Source of the DNA: Acidobacteriota bacterium
GTDB taxonomy: Bacteria > Acidobacteriota > Polarisedimenticolia > Gp22-AA2
Assembly (NCBI GenBank): GCA_018606725.1
Contig: JAGYID010000063.1
Coordinates: 1 to 33,260 of the forward strand
Direction: 5' to 3'
DNA length: 33,260 nucleotides
In this document: piece by piece, positions 1 to 8,933 of the stretch
How positions within the stretch are numbered: position 1 is the first letter of the stretch
How the letters are laid out: each line of letters opens with the position of its first letter
Made by a program: the position numbers and the translations under genes
The notes under the pieces: generated by a model
Told to the model about the DNA's origin: nothing
What the model saw: only the letters and a program-made list of their open reading frames with translations
The model's database searches: none

Positions 1-4
1 CGCG

Positions 5-34
5 TTGACGGCGCCTCCGCCGGGGGGCTATCAT
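5..34 (+). promoter_or_regulatory. sigma-70-type promoter of the tRNA-Ser gene
   Basis: A TTGACG -35 box (5-10) and a TATCAT -10 box (29-34) are separated by 18 bp. The predicted transcription start is near 41, about 40 nt before the tRNA, which fits a precursor with a 5' leader removed by RNase P. The -10 box resembles those before the outer-membrane protein gene (9041) and the ECF sigma gene (25674, minus strand). Confidence 0.6.
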
Positions 35-81
35 CGCGCCCGCTTTCCAAACCAGCCCGTCCCGGAGCAGACGCTCCCCGC

Positions 82-171
<90 letters not shown>

Positions 172-229
172 CTTCGCTCCCGCGCGCCAGGGCGCCGCGC
201 TGCGCCGGGCCCGCCCCGAGGACCGCGAC

Positions 230-1387
230 GTGAAGGTCGTCATCACCACCGATTCCTATCTGCCCCGGCTCGGCGGACAGGAGATGGGCGCTTTCCGACT
301 GGCCAAGTACCTGCGGCGCAAGGGACACCAGGTCCTCATCCTCACCACGGAAAAGCATCCGTGGAGCGGCCCCGAGGAGGGCGGCTTCGACGTCGTCCGG
401 GCGCCGCACCGCTTCGGGCTGGCCGACCGCTTCAGACTCCGGCGCCTGATGGAGGGGCAGTTCCGGGAGGCCGACGTGGTGCACGCGCGCAACCCCTACC
501 GCGTCGCCGCCCTCGCCGCGCCGGTGGCCCGACGGCTGCACCGCCGCTTCGTCGTGTCGTTGCACGGGCTCGGGCTCCTGGACAACCCCGACGATTCGTG
601 GCTCAGACGGATCGGCCATCGCCGCTACCGGCGACGGTCCATCTCCATGGCCGACGCGGTCATCTCCACCGGCGTCGAGCTGGCGCGGATGGCGTCGCCC
701 TACTGCAGGCCGGAACGGATGCATCTGATTCCCAACGGCGTCGATACCGACGACTTCGACGCGGCGCGCACGCCGCCACCGCGTCTGCTGGAGCGCTACG
801 GCGCGAACCGCGTCGTCCTGGCGGTGCGCCGGCTGGTCCCGAAGAACGGTATCCAGTACCTGGTGCAGGCGGCGCCGCGCATCTTGAAGGCCTGCCCCGA
901 CGCCCGCATCGTCCTCGGCGGCTGGGGGGTGCTGGAGAACGATCTCAAGCGCCTGGCGCGCGAGCTCGGCGTCGAGGGGGGGATCGATTTCCTCGGCCGG
1001 GTTCCCAACGCCGAGGTGCCGGATTACCTCGCCCTCGCCCGCGTCGTGGTCTTCCCTTCCCGGGCGGAGGGGACCAGCCACGCCTGTCTCGAGGCGATGG
1101 CGATGGGTAAACCCGTGGTCGCCAGCCGGCTGGGTGGATTGGAGGAGCTGCTCGACGGCGGTCGCGGCGCCCTGGTTGAATTGTTCGACGACCGCACCTC
1201 GACCTACGACGCCCCGCCGCGGATCCCTGATGACCGCGTGCAGCGCCTGGCCACCGCCATCGTCGATCTGCTCGACGATCCGGAGAAGGCCCGGCGCGTC
1301 GCGGAGGCGGGGAAAGCGCACGCCCTCGCCAACTTCGACTGGAACGTCCTGGCCGACCGGATCCTGGACGTCTACCGGGGCCACTGA
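230..1387 (+). CDS. GT4-family glycosyltransferase
   Basis: This 385-residue protein has the two-Rossmann-fold (GT-B) layout of family 4 glycosyltransferases, which move a sugar from a nucleotide donor to an acceptor such as a lipid, glycan or protein. The N-terminal half begins with a beta strand and a glycine-rich loop (PRLGG) typical of the acceptor domain. The C-terminal half has the hinge pattern LIPNGVD and the donor-site E-x7-E motif (EGTSHACLE) followed by AMGKPVV. I chose the GTG at 230 because the protein homology starts there and a GAGG Shine-Dalgarno (218-221) sits 8 nt upstream. The open frame extends back into the tRNA, so the longer start is untenable. The stop lies 3 bp before the next gene, so the two may be co-transcribed. 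Acceptor and sugar cannot be read from the sequence. Confidence 0.9.
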   Translation: MKVVITTDSYLPRLGGQEMGAFRLAKYLRRKGHQVLILTTEKHPWSGPEEGGFDVVRAPHRFGLADRFRLRRLMEGQFREADVVHARNPYRVAALAAPVARRLHRRFVVSLHGLGLLDNPDDSWLRRIGHRRYRRRSISMADAVISTGVELARMASPYCRPERMHLIPNGVDTDDFDAARTPPPRLLERYGANRVVLAVRRLVPKNGIQYLVQAAPRILKACPDARIVLGGWGVLENDLKRLARELGVEGGIDFLGRVPNAEVPDYLALARVVVFPSRAEGTSHACLEAMAMGKPVVASRLGGLEELLDGGRGALVELFDDRTSTYDAPPRIPDDRVQRLATAIVDLLDDPEKARRVAEAGKAHALANFDWNVLADRILDVYRGH

Positions 1388-1390
1388 TCG

Positions 1391-3703
1391 ATGCGGCGCC
1401 GATCCGTGCGGCACCGAGGCCTGCATCTCCCTTCTCTGGCACTGCTCCTCTGCCTGCCGTTGGCGGCGGGTGCGGCGGAGGCCGTCCCGCCGGCTCCGGC
1501 TGCGCCGGGATCGACGCCGGTCGCGCCGCGCGCCTGCACGGCGCCGCCCGGGCGGCCGGCGATCGGGCTGGCGCTGTCCGGCGGCGGGGCGCGCGGCATC
1601 GCCCACGTCGGCGTGCTGAAGGCGCTCGAGGAGCTGCACGTGCCGGTCGGCTGCATCGCCGGCACCAGCATGGGCTCGCTGGTCGGCGGTCTGTACGCCA
1701 CCGGCTGGTCGCCCGAGCGGCTCGAGGCGGAGATGCTGACGACCGGCTGGGGCGACCTGTTCTCCGACCGGCCGCGTCGCCAGGACCTGTCGTTCCGCCG
1801 CAAGGAGGACGACATCAGCGAGCTGATCGACCTGGAGATCGGGGTCAAGCGCAGCGGCCTGACGCTGCCGCGCGGTCTGATCGCCGGCCAGAAGATCGGC
1901 TCGGCCCTGCAGTGGCTGACCCTGCCGGTGGCCGGCGTCGAGGACTTCGATCAATTCAACCTGCCGTTCCGCGCCGTGGCGACCGACCTCGGCACCGGGG
2001 AGATGGTCGTCCTCGGGAACGGCTCCCTCCCCGAGGCGCTGCGCGCCAGCATGGCGATCCCGGGCGCCATCGCGCCGGTCGAGTGGCAGGGGCGGATCCT
2101 GGTGGACGGCGGGCTGGTCCGCAACCTGCCGGTCGACGTGGCCCGGGCGATGGGGGCCGACGTGGTGATCGCCGTGGACGTGTCGACGCCGCTGGACCGG
2201 CCGGAGCTCCTCAAGTCGGTGCGCGACGTGGCGCGGCAGGTCAGCGGCATGCTGACCCGGCTGAACGTCGAGGCGCAGGCGCCGGCGGCCGATCTGCTGA
2301 TCGTGCCGGAGCTCGGCAGCGTCACCTCCGGCGCCTACCGCAAGGCGGCCACCGCCGTCGTCCGCGGCGCCGCCGCGGCGCGGGCGCAGGCCGAGGCGCT
2401 GCGCCGCTACGCGCTGCCGCCCGACGCCTGGGAAACATGGCGGGCGCGGCAACGCGCCGCGACGGCGCTCCCCGGGCGGATCGACGCGGTGCGCATCGAG
2501 GGGGACTCGAAGGTCGATCGGCGGATACTGGAGCGGCGCATCCACGCGAGGGCCGGCGGGCCGCTCGACGCCCGGGTCGTCAAGGAGGACGTGGCGCGTC
2601 TTTACGGCCTGGGCGACTTCGAGCGGGTCGACTTCAGCCTCGAGCGTCGCGACGGCCAGACCGATCTCGTGTACCGGACCACCGACAAGTCGTGGGGGCC
2701 GAACTACCTCAAGCTCGGGCTCAACCTGCGCAACGATCTGCAGGGGAACACCGACTTCAACATCGCCGGCCGGCTGAACGCGACCCGTCTCGATGCGCTC
2801 GGGGCCGAGTGGCGCACCGACGCTCAGTTCGGCGAGACCCGGCGGATCTACTCGGAGTTCTACCAGCCGCTCGATTTCGGCGGCAACTGGTTCGTCGCCC
2901 CGGCGTTCGACTACGCCAGCGTCCGCACCGACGTGTACGACGGCGACCAGCGGGTGGCGATCTACCAGACCCGGCTGGGGACCGGCACCGTGGCGTTCGG
3001 CGCCAACCTGGGCAAGTACGGCGAGGTGCGGGCCGGCGTGACGCGCGGCCGGGCGCGGGCCATCCCGACGGTCGGCGGCACCAGCCTGGAGCGCCTCGAC
3101 GTGCCGATCGCCGGGCTGGTGGGGCGCGTCGTCTTCGATCGCCTCGACCGCCCGTCCTTCCCCGAGCATGGCCGCTACGGCGTGGTGCACGCCTTTTTCG
3201 CGCGCCAGAGCCTCGGCTCGGACCTGACCTATGACAAGGTGTCGGGATCGTTCGCCCAGGTGTTCAGCCACCGGCGCCACCGCCTGTTCGCCGGCCTCGA
3301 CGGCGGCACCAACCTCGGGAGCGAGGTGCCGTTCTACGATCAGTTCCCCCTCGGCGGGCTGCTGTCGCTGTCGGGGTACCGGGAGTCGCAGCTGCGCGGG
3401 CAGCTCTTCGGCGTGGCGCGGCTCGGCTACTATCGCCGCTCGGGGCGGATGTCCAGCGACCTGGGGCGCGGCTTCGCCCTGTACACCGCCGCCTGGTTCG
3501 AGGCGGGCAACGCCTGGGCCTCGACCAAGGACGTCAGCGTCGGCAGTCTCATCTACACCGGCACGCTGGCGGTAGGACTGGAGACCTATCTTGGACCGAT
3601 CATGTTCGCCTACGGGCAGTCGGACGACGGGCACAACTCCCTGTACCTGTCGATGGGGCGGGCGTTCGGGGGCAACCGTCTGTTCGGTTTCGCGGCGTAC
3701 TGA
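1391..3703 (+). CDS. PlpD-like patatin phospholipase / type Vd autotransporter
   Basis: This 770-residue protein combines a secreted lipase with its own outer-membrane translocator. A signal peptide covers residues 1-30. The patatin domain (about 56-340) shows the oxyanion loop GGGARG (64-69), the nucleophile elbow GTSMG with Ser93, and the DGG motif with Asp239. These form the Ser-Asp dyad of patatin phospholipases. One POTRA-like domain follows (about 362-432), then a C-terminal region (about 437-770) rich in alternating aromatic strands that matches Omp85-type surface-antigen barrels. This is the order and size of Pseudomonas PlpD, the model for type Vd secretion. By family knowledge it should release or display a phospholipase A-type activity at the cell surface. 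An alternative is a cell-envelope lipid-remodelling enzyme of the RssA/YlbK kind with a barrel anchor. Function is inferred, but the architecture is clear. Confidence 0.92.
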   Translation: MRRRSVRHRGLHLPSLALLLCLPLAAGAAEAVPPAPAAPGSTPVAPRACTAPPGRPAIGLALSGGGARGIAHVGVLKALEELHVPVGCIAGTSMGSLVGGLYATGWSPERLEAEMLTTGWGDLFSDRPRRQDLSFRRKEDDISELIDLEIGVKRSGLTLPRGLIAGQKIGSALQWLTLPVAGVEDFDQFNLPFRAVATDLGTGEMVVLGNGSLPEALRASMAIPGAIAPVEWQGRILVDGGLVRNLPVDVARAMGADVVIAVDVSTPLDRPELLKSVRDVARQVSGMLTRLNVEAQAPAADLLIVPELGSVTSGAYRKAATAVVRGAAAARAQAEALRRYALPPDAWETWRARQRAATALPGRIDAVRIEGDSKVDRRILERRIHARAGGPLDARVVKEDVARLYGLGDFERVDFSLERRDGQTDLVYRTTDKSWGPNYLKLGLNLRNDLQGNTDFNIAGRLNATRLDALGAEWRTDAQFGETRRIYSEFYQPLDFGGNWFVAPAFDYASVRTDVYDGDQRVAIYQTRLGTGTVAFGANLGKYGEVRAGVTRGRARAIPTVGGTSLERLDVPIAGLVGRVVFDRLDRPSFPEHGRYGVVHAFFARQSLGSDLTYDKVSGSFAQVFSHRRHRLFAGLDGGTNLGSEVPFYDQFPLGGLLSLSGYRESQLRGQLFGVARLGYYRRSGRMSSDLGRGFALYTAAWFEAGNAWASTKDVSVGSLIYTGTLAVGLETYLGPIMFAYGQSDDGHNSLYLSMGRAFGGNRLFGFAAY

Positions 3704-3724
3704 AGGCCGCGGGGCAGGGAGGGA

Positions 3725-4750
3725 ATGCCGTTGTTGAGGCGGGTGCTGAGGCGGAAGTTGAGGCGGATGCTGAGGCGGCTCGCGGTGGTCGTGGTTCTCG
3801 GCGCCGGCGTCGCCGCCTGCATGGTCGCCTGCGGCAGCCGGCGCGACCCGTCCCTGATCGAGACCTCGGGCCACGTCGAAGCGACCGATGTGCGCGTCTC
3901 CACCAAGGTCGCCGGCCGGCTGCAGCATTTCACGCTGGAGGAGGGTGATCGACTCGCGGCCGGCCAGGAGGTGGGCCGCATCGACGAGGTCGACCTCCGG
4001 CTGGCGCTCGACGCGGCGCGCGCCGATCGCCGGCAGGCCGACGCCGAGCTGCGCCTGCGGCGGGCCGGCACCCGGGTCGAGGAGATCGCCGAGGCGGAGG
4101 CCCAGGTGACCCGCGCCGAGGCCGACCTCGAGGGGGCGCAGATCGATCTCGACCGGATGCAGGAGCTCATGGACTCCGGCACCGGGTCGACCAAGTCGCG
4201 CGACGAGGCGCGCACCCGGCGTGACGTGGCGGCGTCGCTCCTGAAGGCGGCGCGCGACCGGCTGGCGCGCCTGCGGGCCGGCAGCCGCGTCGAGGAGATC
4301 GACGCGGCGCGCGCCCGGCTCGCCGGCAGCGACGCGCGGATCGCCCAGCTCGAGCAGCAGCTCAAGGACGCGGTCATCGCCAGCCCGGTCGCCGGCGTCG
4401 TCACCGAGAAGCTGGTCGAACAGGGCGAGCTGCTGGCGGCCGGCACGGCGCTGGTCGTGGTCACCGATTTGTCGGACGCCTGGCTCACCGTCTACATCAC
4501 CGAGCCGGACCTGGCCCGCATCCGCCTCGGCCAGGAGGCGGAGGTCGTCACCGACGACGGCCAGAGGCGCACCGGGTCGGTGTCGTACATCGCCTCGCAG
4601 GCCGAGTTCACCCCCAAGAACGTCCAGACGCGCGACGAGCGGGTCAAGCTGGTGTTCAGGGTGAAGATCCGCCTCGACAACGCCGACGGACTGTTCAAGC
4701 CGGGCATGCCGGCGGAAGCGCGGCGGCGGGCGGCCGCGCCGCAGCGATGA
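3725..4750 (+). CDS. HlyD/YbhG-family periplasmic adaptor, probable lipoprotein
   Basis: This is the membrane-fusion protein of the exporter encoded by this gene and the next four. It has an N-terminal hydrophobic segment (about residues 19-31) ending in a VAAC lipobox (Cys32; MVAC at Cys36 is a second candidate). A lipoyl/barrel-sandwich half follows (about 45-90), then a long coiled-coil hairpin with two REEIAEAEAQ-like heptad stretches (about 95-210), then the returning barrel segment (VIASPVAGVVTEKLVEQGE). The organisation matches E. coli YbhG, which bridges an ABC-2 pump to TolC. The ATG at 3725 has a GGGAGGGA just upstream. An in-frame ATG at 3767, after a 12-bp repeat tract, would give a cleaner lipoprotein signal peptide, so the true start is uncertain. 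Its stop overlaps the ATPase start (ATGA). Confidence 0.88.
   Translation: MPLLRRVLRRKLRRMLRRLAVVVVLGAGVAACMVACGSRRDPSLIETSGHVEATDVRVSTKVAGRLQHFTLEEGDRLAAGQEVGRIDEVDLRLALDAARADRRQADAELRLRRAGTRVEEIAEAEAQVTRAEADLEGAQIDLDRMQELMDSGTGSTKSRDEARTRRDVAASLLKAARDRLARLRAGSRVEEIDAARARLAGSDARIAQLEQQLKDAVIASPVAGVVTEKLVEQGELLAAGTALVVVTDLSDAWLTVYITEPDLARIRLGQEAEVVTDDGQRRTGSVSYIASQAEFTPKNVQTRDERVKLVFRVKIRLDNADGLFKPGMPAEARRRAAAPQR
3731..3778 (+). repeat. four tandem 12-bp repeats in the adaptor N-terminus
   Basis: Four consecutive 12-bp units share the core TGAGGCGG with variable first codons (ttg, gtg, aag, atg). They encode LLRR, VLRR, KLRR and MLRR. Each unit also contains GAGG, which resembles a Shine-Dalgarno sequence, and the last unit begins with an in-frame ATG (3767). 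Confidence 0.9.
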
Positions 4751-5709
4751 GCGCCGCGCCGCCGGCCGCCGTGCGGATCGAAGGGCTGGTGCGCCGCTAC
4801 GGCGACCTGCCGGCGGTCGACGGCGTGAGCTTCGAGGTGCTGCGCGGCGAGATGTTCGGCCTGATCGGCCCGGACGGCGCCGGCAAGACGACAACGCTGC
4901 GCGTCGCGCTCGGGCTGCTGGCGGCGCACGGCGGGCGCGTCGAGACCCTCGGTCTCGACCCGTTCCGGCGCCGCCGGGAGCTGTCGCGGCGGGTCGGCTA
5001 CCTGTCGCAGCGCTTCTCGCTGTACGGCGATCTTTCGGTCGACGAGAACATCGCCTTCTTCGCCGCCGTCCACGGGGTGGGCGGCTGGGTGTCGCGCCGC
5101 GACGAGCTGCTGGAGATGCTGCGGCTGGCGCCGTTCCGCGGCCGGCTCGCCGACCGGCTGTCGGGCGGCATGAAGCAGAAGCTGGCGCTGGCCTGCACGC
5201 TGGTCCACACCCCCGAGCTGCTGGTCCTCGACGAGCCGACGACCGGCGTCGACCCGGTGTCGCGCCGCGATTTCTGGAAGATCCTCGTCGACCTGCAGCG
5301 GCGCGGGCTGACGATCGTCCTGACCACGCCCTATCTCGACGAGGCGGAGCGCTGCCAGCGGGTTGCCCTCCTCGACCACGGACGGCTGCTGGCGCTGGCG
5401 AGTCCTCAGGAATTGCGCGGCCTGGCCCGCGGCTCGACGATCGAGGTCCTGGCGCGGCCCCGGCGGCGGGCGGCCGAGATCCTCCGCGATGTCGACGGGG
5501 TGACCGAGGTCGAGACCTTCGGCGAACGGTTGCACGCGGGCCTGGCGGGCGTCCCCCCCGCCGGCGCCGCCGGGGCCGCCGGCCGGCTGGCCGACGCCCT
5601 GCGCGCCGCCGGCATCGAGGTGGAAGCGACCCGCCCGATCCCCGCGTCCCTCGAAGACATCTTCATCACGCGGATCCGCGAGGCCGCGGCCGGGCGCGCC
5701 GCGCGGTGA
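4747..5709 (+). CDS. ABC exporter ATPase A (YbhF N-half equivalent)
   Basis: This 320-residue ABC-2-type ATPase powers export together with its neighbours. It has Walker A GPDGAGKTT (41-49), a Q-loop in SQRFSLY, the signature LSGGM (138-142), and Walker B LVLDEP (about 159-164) with the D-loop GVDP. The H-loop position reads TTPYLDEAE, with Pro195 where the catalytic switch histidine normally stands. A C-terminal regulatory extension follows (about 230-320). In E. coli two such modules are fused in one protein (YbhF). Here they are separate genes that overlap by 4 bp at both ends, as expected for a translationally coupled heterodimer. The start ATG overlaps the adaptor stop. Confidence 0.92.
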   Translation: MSAAPPAAVRIEGLVRRYGDLPAVDGVSFEVLRGEMFGLIGPDGAGKTTTLRVALGLLAAHGGRVETLGLDPFRRRRELSRRVGYLSQRFSLYGDLSVDENIAFFAAVHGVGGWVSRRDELLEMLRLAPFRGRLADRLSGGMKQKLALACTLVHTPELLVLDEPTTGVDPVSRRDFWKILVDLQRRGLTIVLTTPYLDEAERCQRVALLDHGRLLALASPQELRGLARGSTIEVLARPRRRAAEILRDVDGVTEVETFGERLHAGLAGVPPAGAAGAAGRLADALRAAGIEVEATRPIPASLEDIFITRIREAAAGRAAR

Positions 5710-6650
5710 GCGACCCCGTCGCGACCGACCGCCTGACCAAGCGCTTCGGCGCGTTCACGGCGGTCGACGATCTGACCCTCAACGTCGCCGCGGGGGAGAT
5801 CTTCGGGCTGCTGGGCAGCAACGGCGCCGGCAAGTCGACCGCCATCCGGATGTTGTGCGGGCTGCTGCGCCCGACCTCGGGCGCGGCGCGCGTCCTCGGC
5901 ATCGACGTGGCGCGCGACCCGGACGCGGTCAAGCGCGGCATCGGTTACATGAGCCAGCGGTTCAGCCTGTACGACGACCTGACGGTGTCGCAGAACCTGC
6001 GCTTCTTCGGCGGCGTCTACGGCCTGCGCGGCGGGCCGCTGCGCGAGCGGGAGCGCTGGGCGCTCGACATGGCGGACCTGCGCGGCATGGAGGGCCGGCT
6101 GACCCGCGCGCTGCCGGGCGGCTGGAAGCAGCGGCTCGCCCTCGCCTGCGCCGTGCTGCACGGACCGCGCGTCCTGTTCCTGGACGAGCCGACCGGGGGC
6201 GTCGATCCGCTGTCGCGCCGGCATTTCTGGGACCTCATCGATCGCATGGCGGCCGACGGCACCACCATCATGGTGACCACCCACTATCTCGACGAGGCGG
6301 AGCACTGCGACCGCATCGCCCTGATGCACGCCGGGCGCCTGGCGGCGCTCGGGACGGTGTCGCAGCTCAAGGAGGTGTTCGCGGGACGCGCCGTGCTGGA
6401 GGTCGCCTGCCCCGGCATCTTCGAAGCGCTGGCGGCCCTCGAGCGCGCCGCGTTCGTGCTGGAGGCCGCCGTGTTCGGGGCGCGCCTCCATCTCGTGGTG
6501 CGCGACCCGGAGGAGGGCCGGCGCGAGACCCTGGCGCTGCTGGAGCGCCAGGGCAACGTGCCTGCCACGGCGGAGCGGATCGTGCCGTCGCTCGAGGACG
6601 TCTTCATCCACTTCATCGAGACGGGCGGCGCGGCGGGCGGTGGCGCGTGA
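5706..6650 (+). CDS. ABC exporter ATPase B (YbhF C-half equivalent)
   Basis: This 314-residue ABC ATPase is the partner of the preceding gene. It has Walker A GSNGAGKST (37-45), Q-loop SQRFSLY, Walker B LFLDEP (about 157-162), D-loop GVDP and an intact H-loop histidine (His193, in TTHYLDEAE). The signature is LPGGW (136-140), so the usual serine is replaced by Pro137. The GTG start at 5706 overlaps the upstream TGA (GTGA). With ATPase A lacking its H-loop histidine, the two proteins would build one degenerate and one normal composite ATP site. The gene overlaps the next permease frame by 11 bp if that gene starts at 6640. Confidence 0.92.
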   Translation: MSDPVATDRLTKRFGAFTAVDDLTLNVAAGEIFGLLGSNGAGKSTAIRMLCGLLRPTSGAARVLGIDVARDPDAVKRGIGYMSQRFSLYDDLTVSQNLRFFGGVYGLRGGPLRERERWALDMADLRGMEGRLTRALPGGWKQRLALACAVLHGPRVLFLDEPTGGVDPLSRRHFWDLIDRMAADGTTIMVTTHYLDEAEHCDRIALMHAGRLAALGTVSQLKEVFAGRAVLEVACPGIFEALAALERAAFVLEAAVFGARLHLVVRDPEEGRRETLALLERQGNVPATAERIVPSLEDVFIHFIETGGAAGGGA

Positions 6651-7794
6651 CGGGGCCGGTCCGTTGAGGAAGCTCTGGGCGGTGGCCCTGAAGGAGATGC
6701 GCCAGACGGCGCGCGACTCCCTCAGCCTCACCATGCTCCTCGGCGTGCCGGCCTTCATGCTGCTGCTGTACGGCTACGCGCTCAACCGCGACGTCCGCCA
6801 CGTGCCGATGGCGGTCCAGGACCGCGACATGACGGCCGCCAGCCGGGACCTGGTCGCCTCGTTCGTCAACTCGACCTACTTCGACCGGGTCCTCGACCTG
6901 CCCGCCGGCGCCGACTTCGAGCGCGTCACGGAGCGCCGCCTGGCGAAGGCGATCCTGGTGATCCCGGAGCGCTTCGGCGCCGACCTGGCGGCGGGCCGGA
7001 CCGCCCGCGTCCAGATGATCATGGACGGCACCGACGCCACGACCGCCACCACCGTCCTGTCGTACGCCGCCTCGATCGTCGCCGAAACCAACGTCGACAT
7101 CGAGCGCCGCAGCCTCCTGCGCGCCGGGGCGGCGCCGCCGGCGGTCCTGCGCTACGAACCGCGCGTCTGGTACAACCCGGAGCTGCGCTCGAGCAATTTC
7201 CTGGTCCCCGGCCTGATGGGCTTCATCCTGATGCTCACCGCGGTCATCTCCACCGCCCTGTCGGTGGTGCGCGAGAAGGAGCGCGGGACCATGGAGCAGC
7301 TGCGGGTGACCGCGCTCCGGCCCGGCCAGCTGATCCTCGGCAAGGTCGTCCCCTTCCTGTGCATTTCGCTGCTCGCCAGCGCCATCATTCTGGTGGCCGC
7401 CTGGCTGCTGTTCGGCATCGAGGTCCGGGGGCCCTTCCTCGACCTGTTCGTCGTGACGCTGATCTATCTGGTGGGGGCGCTCGGCTACGGGCTCCTGGTG
7501 TCGAGCTTCTCAGACTCCCAGGCGATGGCCTTCCAGGTCGGCAGCGTCACTTCGATGCTGCCGGCGATCTTCCTGTCGGGGTTCATCTTCCCGATCCGCT
7601 CGATGCCGGCGGCCCTGCAGGGGATCACCTACGCGGTGCCGGCGCGCTATTACCTGATCGTCCTGCGCGGCATCATCCAGAAGGGCGCCGGCCTCGGGCC
7701 CTACTGGGAACAGATGCTGTTCCTGATCGCTTACGCCCTCGTGGTGTTTGGCGTCGCCTGGATCCGGCTGGCGCGCGACGAGGCGCGCGGATGA
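6640..7794 (+). CDS. ABC-2 type permease 1 (YbhS/YbhR-like)
   Basis: This 384-residue ABC-2 membrane subunit has the usual layout. One N-terminal transmembrane helix (about 22-44) is followed by a large periplasmic domain (about 45-190, with the conserved YNPELRSSNFLVPG entry to the second helix). Five further helices follow, interrupted by the cytoplasmic coupling segment EKERGTMEQLRVTALRP. It should form a heterodimeric channel with the next gene, driven by the two ATPases and joined to the lipoprotein adaptor. The start is either the GTG at 6640, inside the upstream gene, or a TTG at 6664. The 3' end overlaps the next ATG by 4 bp. The substrate is unknown; YbhGFSR relatives are linked to drug and cation export. 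Confidence 0.92.
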   Translation: MARDGAGPLRKLWAVALKEMRQTARDSLSLTMLLGVPAFMLLLYGYALNRDVRHVPMAVQDRDMTAASRDLVASFVNSTYFDRVLDLPAGADFERVTERRLAKAILVIPERFGADLAAGRTARVQMIMDGTDATTATTVLSYAASIVAETNVDIERRSLLRAGAAPPAVLRYEPRVWYNPELRSSNFLVPGLMGFILMLTAVISTALSVVREKERGTMEQLRVTALRPGQLILGKVVPFLCISLLASAIILVAAWLLFGIEVRGPFLDLFVVTLIYLVGALGYGLLVSSFSDSQAMAFQVGSVTSMLPAIFLSGFIFPIRSMPAALQGITYAVPARYYLIVLRGIIQKGAGLGPYWEQMLFLIAYALVVFGVAWIRLARDEARG

Positions 7795-8933
7795 ACGCCC
7801 TGCTGCGCGTTCTGCTGAAGGAGTTCCAGCAGCTCGTTCAGGACAGGCGGATGATCCCGGTGCTGATCATCGGACCGCTGATCCAGCTCCTGGCGCTGGG
7901 CTACGCCGCCAACACCGACGTCACCGACATTCCGCTGCTGCTCGTCGACCTCGATCGGACCGCCGCCAGCCGCGACCTGCTGGAGCGCTTCACCGGCTCG
8001 GGGACCTTCCGGCTGGTCGGCGCCGAGGACGACATCGACGCCGTCGATCCCTGGCTTGTGCGCGGCACCGCGCAGCTGGCGCTGGTCATCGGCGCCGGTT
8101 ACGGCGACGCGCTCGCCTCGGGCCGCGCGCCCAGCGTGCAGGTGCTCGCCGACGGCACCGATTCGGGCTCCGCCGTCCTGGGGCTGGGATACGCCTCGCG
8201 GATCATCGCCGGCGCCAACTCGGAGCGGCTGCGGGCCGCGCTGCGGAGCGTCGCCCGTCCCGGAGGGCCGGGCGCCGCCGCGCCCGGCCGCGCCGACCTG
8301 GTGCCGCGCGTCTGGTACAACCCGGATCTCAAGAGCCGCTGGTTCTACGTCCCGGCGATCCTCGCCATGACGCTGATGCTGATGACCATGATCCTGCCGT
8401 CGATGGCGGTCGTGCGGGAGCGCGAGATCGGCACCCTGGAGCAGCTGATCGTCACGCCGATCCGGCCCTGGCAGCTGATCCTGGGGAAGCTGCTGCCCTA
8501 CGCCGTCATCGGCGTCTTCGATCTGCTGCTGGTGACCCTGCTGGTGATCTTCCTGTTCGGCGTGCCGCTGCGCGGGTCGTTCTGGGTCCTGCTGCTCCTG
8601 ACCCTGCCGTTCCTGATGACGACCCTGGGGCTGGGGCTGCTGGTGTCGACCCTGGTCCGCAATCAGCAGCAGGCGATGATGGCCTCGGTGTTCTTCCTGA
8701 TGGTGCCGTTCATCTACCTGTCGGGGCTGATCTTCCCGATCGACAACATGCCGCGGCTGATCCAGACGGCCACCCTGGCGATCCCGCTGCGCTACTACAA
8801 CAACATCATCCGCGGGGTGTTCCTGAAGGGGTCCGGGCTCGCCGTCCTGTGGCCCGAGCTGCTGATCCTGACCGGGTTCGGCTTCGCCGCCCTGTTGCTC
8901 GCCGCGCTGCGCTTCCGCAAGCGCCTCGACTGA
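7791..8933 (+). CDS. ABC-2 type permease 2 (YbhR/YbhS-like)
   Basis: This 380-residue protein is the second ABC-2 membrane subunit and is clearly paralogous to the preceding one. It has an N-terminal helix (LIIGPLIQLLALGYAANTDV region), a periplasmic domain, the YNPDLKSRWFYVPA segment, the coupling motif REREIGTLEQLIVTPIRPWQ, and a C-terminal bundle containing LSGLIFPIDNMP. I chose the ATG at 7791 because it overlaps the upstream TGA (ATGA) and places the first helix correctly. The frame is open far upstream, but that part lies inside permease 1. This is the last gene of the exporter operon, and a 183-bp spacer follows. Confidence 0.93.
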   Translation: MNALLRVLLKEFQQLVQDRRMIPVLIIGPLIQLLALGYAANTDVTDIPLLLVDLDRTAASRDLLERFTGSGTFRLVGAEDDIDAVDPWLVRGTAQLALVIGAGYGDALASGRAPSVQVLADGTDSGSAVLGLGYASRIIAGANSERLRAALRSVARPGGPGAAAPGRADLVPRVWYNPDLKSRWFYVPAILAMTLMLMTMILPSMAVVREREIGTLEQLIVTPIRPWQLILGKLLPYAVIGVFDLLLVTLLVIFLFGVPLRGSFWVLLLLTLPFLMTTLGLGLLVSTLVRNQQQAMMASVFFLMVPFIYLSGLIFPIDNMPRLIQTATLAIPLRYYNNIIRGVFLKGSGLAVLWPELLILTGFGFAALLLAALRFRKRLD

